In this document: piece by piece, positions 59,758 to 64,000 of the stretch
How the letters are laid out: the number at the start of each line of letters is the position of its first letter
Numbering within the stretch: position 1 is the stretch's first letter
Source: Rotaria sp. Silwood1
Lineage: Eukaryota; Rotifera; Eurotatoria; Philodinida; Philodinidae
Assembly: GCA_905250075.1 (NCBI GenBank)
Contig: CAJNOP010000010.1
Location: forward strand, 2,525,773 to 2,589,772
Length of the DNA: 64,000 bases
Direction: 5' to 3'
Made by a program: the position numbers and the translations under genes
The notes under the pieces: generated by a model
Database searches by the model: none
The model's input: only the letters and a program-made list of their open reading frames with translations
What the model was told of the DNA's origin: nothing

Positions 59758-60234
59758 TTATTTATTCAATTTTACATTTGAAATATAGAATAAAAAAAAA
59801 AGAAGATAAATAATTATTGAAAATTTAGAGAATGATAAAGCATTTGTTCCATTACATTTGTTTCCCGTACAACAATCAACATGAAGAAAAGTGACACCAA
59901 ATGCAAATGTTTCATTAGAACATGGTCCACATTGTTTAAGGACGTATGTATAAACGGTACCTAATTTTGCTGTTACTTTCTATAGAAAAATCACATAAAT
60001 ACGATTGGTTTAGCCGTTTCTTTTAAATACTCACAATGCATTGTGTTACAGATGAACCACATGTAGCGGTATTGGCTTGATCATTAGCAGGTATTTCACA
60101 ATTTTGACAATCATAGCAATCCATACAAGTAGCATAGTGTAATAAAACTGGATTAAAATATACTTTATAGTGATAAAGATTTTGCTGAAGAAAAAACACC
60201 TACCGAAAAATATAGCTATTATCAACGATTTCAT
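59758..60234 (-). CDS. Ly6/uPAR-like (three-finger) GPI-type surface protein, copy 1
   Basis: Three minus-strand exons, 60204-60234, 60035-60147 and 59758-59979, in phase; 121 aa from ATG 60234. A signal peptide (MKSLIIAIFFG) precedes a cysteine-rich domain opening with CMDCYDCQNCE. It contains paired cysteines in CGPCSNET and ends with DCCTGNKCNG, the CC....CN hallmark of the Ly6/uPAR domain. A hydrophobic tail (IIIYLLFFLFYIS) at the very end fits replacement by a GPI anchor. The exon pattern (short signal exon, then two) is that of animal Ly6 genes. Partner and function are unknown. It lies 210 bp from a paralogue with the same layout. Confidence 0.82.
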
Positions 60235-60443
60235 CGTTTGTAATTTTTATTTTTTATTTTTTCAATGTAAATGTACAGTTTCAGTTTTTGTTTGTCTTTA
60301 ATTTTTAAAGTAAAAAACAACGATACAAACATACAGTGAAAGAGACGGTAGAGTATTTATTCAACATTAAAGAATTATTTCAAAAAAAAAGAAAAAGACG
60401 AAAAAAAAAAGAAAAGCCAAAATATTCGTTCGATTCGTTGGCA

Positions 60444-61426
60444 TTAAATACTGACTGTTGTTAATCGATAGAATAATAAAAATGAAAAAGTAACACTGGC
60501 AAATGTCATTATCAATTGATTAAAATGATTAAAAAATGTTGAATGTTGACCAGCATTACATCGATCTGTATTATTACAACATTTAACTTCAAGTTTTGAA
60601 AAACCAAAATAAAATTGTTTTTCTGTGCATGATTGTGTACATGCTTTATATACATAAGAACCCATGGTTGGAATGGTTGTGTAAATTTTCTAGACAAATG
60701 AATAATAATGAACAAAATAAAACGGAAGAAGTTTTTTTTTTACCATACAAGGACCCGGACATGTATTGTTTGTGAATTCATTTAAATCAGCTGGATCAGC
60801 ACTAGAGAAATAATCACGATATAAAAGATGCTTAAATATAAATTTTGAAAACATACCAATTTTGACATACATAACAAACAAGACCACTGCAATAACCTAA
60901 AATATTAATCATGCTGATTAGTTATACAATAGTAAAGGCAAATATATATAATATATTGAAATTTATCCACTGTCATTATTATTTTAATAGTTTACTTTAA
61001 GAGACCTTATATGTAAATTGTGCTTTAGAAAAAAATGAGAAAATCTAGTTTTACAATTTAAAAACTTTTGTTTTTTGAAAAACTCAATAGAGTTAATTGT
61101 TTTGTGATGAAATTAACAGTATGGAAATGGTTTACAACTACATTTAGATAATTTTAGAGTAAAATTTTGTATATAATTATTAGACATAAAAGAGAACTAT
61201 ATTTCGATCAATATCTACTTATAAACTATTGAATGCATTCTTTTTTTAAATAGATAATAGCAAACAAAAACATGGACAAACTCATTCATAGAAATCAACT
61301 AATCTATTTATTATAAATTTAATTAAATGAAAACTATTCATCAATATTTTACAGCATCTTAGTTTAATACTCACCACAACAAATTCCCAAAATAACGAAT
61401 ATTATAAATTTCTGTATAATATTCAT
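60444..61426 (-). CDS. Ly6/uPAR-like (three-finger) GPI-type surface protein, copy 2
   Basis: Four minus-strand exons, 61375-61426, 60857-60896, 60744-60801 and 60444-60689, in phase; 131 aa from ATG 61426. A signal peptide (MNIIQKFIIFVILGICCG) leads into LVCYVCQNC, then TCPGPCM, YKACTQSCTE, and the closing VKCCNNTDRCNAG, the Ly6/uPAR signature. A C-terminal hydrophobic stretch (ASVTFSFLLFYR) suggests a GPI signal. The protein shares layout with the neighbouring gene at 59758-60234, so the pair probably arose by tandem duplication, with exon structure since altered (an extra split in the first half). The 478-bp intron 60897-61374 holds nothing recognised. Confidence 0.82.
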
Positions 61427-64000
61427 TGTTTCTCTATCAGCATAAAAGGTTGAAAATGATTGCAAAACAGACTAGCTTTTCTACACTATATGATTGTTGT
61501 TGAGCAACAACAGGCATTGTTCTTTTGTTTGTCTAATCCTATTTCATAGTAAAAGGTTTATAATTTTTTTCTTTCTAAACAAATAGACAGATATGCTTTG
61601 CAAAACAAACGCCTATTCATCACAAAATTGAATTTACAAGAATGTGCACTAAATGATTTAGAAAGGCCAAGTCAATTTTCTAACCCTCATCATGTAGAAA
61701 TAGACTCAGCTTGTCAAAAATTGATAGTTTCCGCTTCTGAATACGACATTATTGAAGAACCGACTAGACATTCATGATTAGATTGGCGTCGGAAATATTT
61801 GAGAACAAAACGATTGTTTCGAGTCTTTCTTTGAGGACACATTTTTCCATCTCGTGACTTATGTATTTCAAACTACTTTCATGTTTCAATTCCGAAGATA
61901 AACAGAATTATCTAGTGGAATTAAGGATGAGGTGATCTGCAATGGTTTTAACGTCGTGAAAGCCATTGATTAAAAAGCTAGTGTCAGTTTTTTCTTGGAA
62001 CCGTCCAATTCTACTCATGAAAGTTTCGATGAATCATTTTCTGAATATTTGGTGAAAAGTCTTGCGGATAAATATTTTTCGACTCTAGTTTTCGTCTTTC
62101 TGCTCAACTAACTCTTTGATATACGTGTCTTTGTGCTCCCGTGTGTTAACATTGGCCCTATATGAAGCTAAATATTCCTTCAAGCAAAACTGTTAGAGTT
62201 GATTTTTTATCTTCAATAGAAAATCTGTCAAGCTCATGCATTAAATGTTTTTGCCGTTGTCGCGTTTTTCTATCGAATCCACTCACCAAGGGTCTGATAC
62301 TCAGCGATAGTGGTATTGCGAGGTAAACACTTCAGCGTCTGTTTTCAGCAGGGTCATAATTTCTTTTGTCTTGGCAATACTGTATTTGACAGTGCGAAGA
62401 ATGATTTCTAGTATGCTAGCAATTGCGACAGGAAATCGATTGCTATTCTTTCACTGCTGTAATTCAGTTCATCGCCTCGCTTTCAACAAAGCAGAATGTC
62501 GTCGTCGAAGCATTGTCTTTCCAAGTAACAATGCTTACGACGATTTATGGTTCGAACTACATATAGAACTCTGTTATTCCAGAAAAATTGTTTATATGAA
62601 AAACAACGACACTTGCATCGTATTATGTGTTAGAAGAATGCTGTTATCGATATAATTACAACTATTTATCTATTATAAGAAAATTTGTGAGTTTTAAATA
62701 TAGATCCACATAAATATATCAATAGATAGTCATCTAATTCATTGACAAGAATAAGAAGTGTTTGGCTAAGATCACATTCATTTTTTAAACTTAATTTAAA
62801 TACAAGGATAAAGAAAGTATTTTGAACAATCTTCTGATTGAGTTGCTGTTTTTTTATAGATGTTTGAAGAGAATCGAATCCATATGAATGAAAAGAACAG
62901 AAGACTAGCTTCATTCTAATAACTACTCAGACCTACAATAAACATATTTCTTGCAAATTGGTAACTAGAATACGTATGTATTACTAATGAAAAACAGTAG
63001 GTTACAATACTTATATGTTAGTATGTTGGAATTTCAAACAAAGAAAGTATTTTCTACTACTAATCATCGAAGTCAACGTAACAAGAAGTGTAGCAACATC
63101 TTGGTTCAAAGTAATTTGTTTTAGTGGACAGTTGAGAAAGTCAACTCAAATTTGATTATGTATTGTGCACTATAATAAACGAGTAAACGAAGAATAATGA
63201 CACTGAAATTCATGTATGGTAAGCGGAAGTCTCCATTAATATCTCTATATATTAGATCTTTCTTGCCGTTGGTTGAATCTGACAGTTTGGAAGGACAATT
63301 TGTTCAATATCATAAATCGTATAGCTCATAATATACAAGGAAAAGTTTAAAGCAAATCCGTCAAGGACCCATATATTAAATACGTTATACATTCATTATT
63401 CTTTTTTAATTGAAAGTAATATTTGAAATTCACGACGAAACAGCCACAATAAAATGATTCATGTAAATGCATGAATACCACATTCATATTGTATATTGTG
63501 GGTGTGGTTGAACATAATGCACGCCTTATCTACCTCTACCAATCATATACACATCCACAACAGATAAGTTTTACGTTGATATAAAATCTGCTTCTAAATG
63601 TCTCATAGTTCAAAAAAGAACCAAATTTTTATAAAATGGTTCCTACAGGGATTAAAGGGTAAGGAAGGATTAAGATAACATATTGACAATGTAGATCATT
63701 CCTCTTACCTTGAATGATACGTTATCGAAAATCTTTTCTGATTGTCTTTGTTGAAAGTAGAAATATGTATGAGTAGCAAGCATGACCGACGAAAAGAATC
63801 AAGTTAGTCTATTTTCCTATTGTTTATTATTTATAAAAACAATATCTAGTTTAGTTGTTCGATTAAGTTTCAATAATTAGCTGTTTCTTATTTTATCTCA
63901 TTTTTTCTATTACCGAATAGAAACATAATTTATCATTCATCCAAATTTGAAACAATTGTTCTTTGGTTATGTTTTTTTTTATTTCCGTTTAGCACACGGA
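61427..64000. other. Intergenic region to the window end, nothing convincing
   Basis: About 2.6 kb. The promoter of the Ly6-like gene should lie at its start. A hairpin at 62499-62543 (arms TCGTCG..AAGCATTGT and its complement, 11-nt loop) is the only structure noted. The frames at 62371-62655 (+) and 62666-62914 (-) show no family pattern. Single TGTGGG-like strings near 63500 are isolated and not a telomere array. Confidence 0.45.

Noticed and set aside
62371-62655. Plus-strand open frame of 94 codons
   Set aside because: It runs across a hairpin, has no recognisable domain and no splice context.
63490-63570. TGTGGG-like strings, possibly telomeric repeats of bdelloids
   Set aside because: Only one or two isolated units occur; there is no array.

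Overview
The window is nuclear DNA of a small-genome animal, most likely a bdelloid rotifer (Adineta/Rotaria type). The reasons are an AT-rich composition, a standard genetic code, introns that are mostly 45-70 bp, genes of animal type (RanGAP1, PPT1, PRPF38A, CLIP3/4, CCDC28, Ly6/uPAR and C1q proteins), and intronless genes whose closest relatives are normally microbial or fungal (an Rnl2-type RNA ligase, a questin-oxidase-like enzyme). The species assignment is inference. All gene models were built by hand from reading frame, GT-AG junctions and phase continuity; none is backed by transcripts.

Layout. 1-1821 (+): 3' part of a RanGAP1 gene. 5741-9252 (+): complete delta-type phospholipase C in 11 exons. 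12627-14461 (-): a cluster of hydrophobic, unrecognised membrane proteins, one of them broken. 16599-17642 (-): intronless RNA ligase. 17860-19719 (-): CCDC28 homologue. 19879-26018 (-): CLIP3/4-like ankyrin plus triple CAP-Gly protein in 14 exons. 26160-28508 (-): Caj1-like DnaJ protein. 28620-29372 (-): dual-specificity phosphatase. 30646-38679 (-): MAP7/ensconsin-like gene in 16 exons, with an intronless SUEL-lectin membrane protein (36145-37920) inside its fourth intron. 40858-43154 (+): PRPF38A. 44789-46667 (+): PPT1. 46725-47653 (-): C1q/collagen-like secreted protein. 48084-52180 (-): JHY-like protein. 54818-55987 (-): intronless questin-oxidase-like protein. 57031-57848: a TIR-bounded non-autonomous element. 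About 58068-58496 (+): decayed ADP-ribosyltransferase-family gene. 58940-59700 (-): orphan single-pass membrane protein. 59758-61426 (-): two tandem Ly6/uPAR-like GPI-type proteins.

The genes do not form one pathway. Several deal with microtubules or cilia (CLIP3/4, MAP7-like, JHY-like, CCDC28), which suits a ciliated rotifer but is not evidence of co-regulation. The non-genic parts hold several short repeats: a ~480-bp foldback with a ~15-nt loop (11331-11811), two copies of a ~72-bp palindromic element (6609-6679 and 39590-39661), a diverged ~200-bp repeat present in two long introns (about 18870-19075 and 27868-28075), and a 22-bp intronic hairpin (21802-21858). No CRISPR array, rRNA, tRNA or telomere array was recognised.
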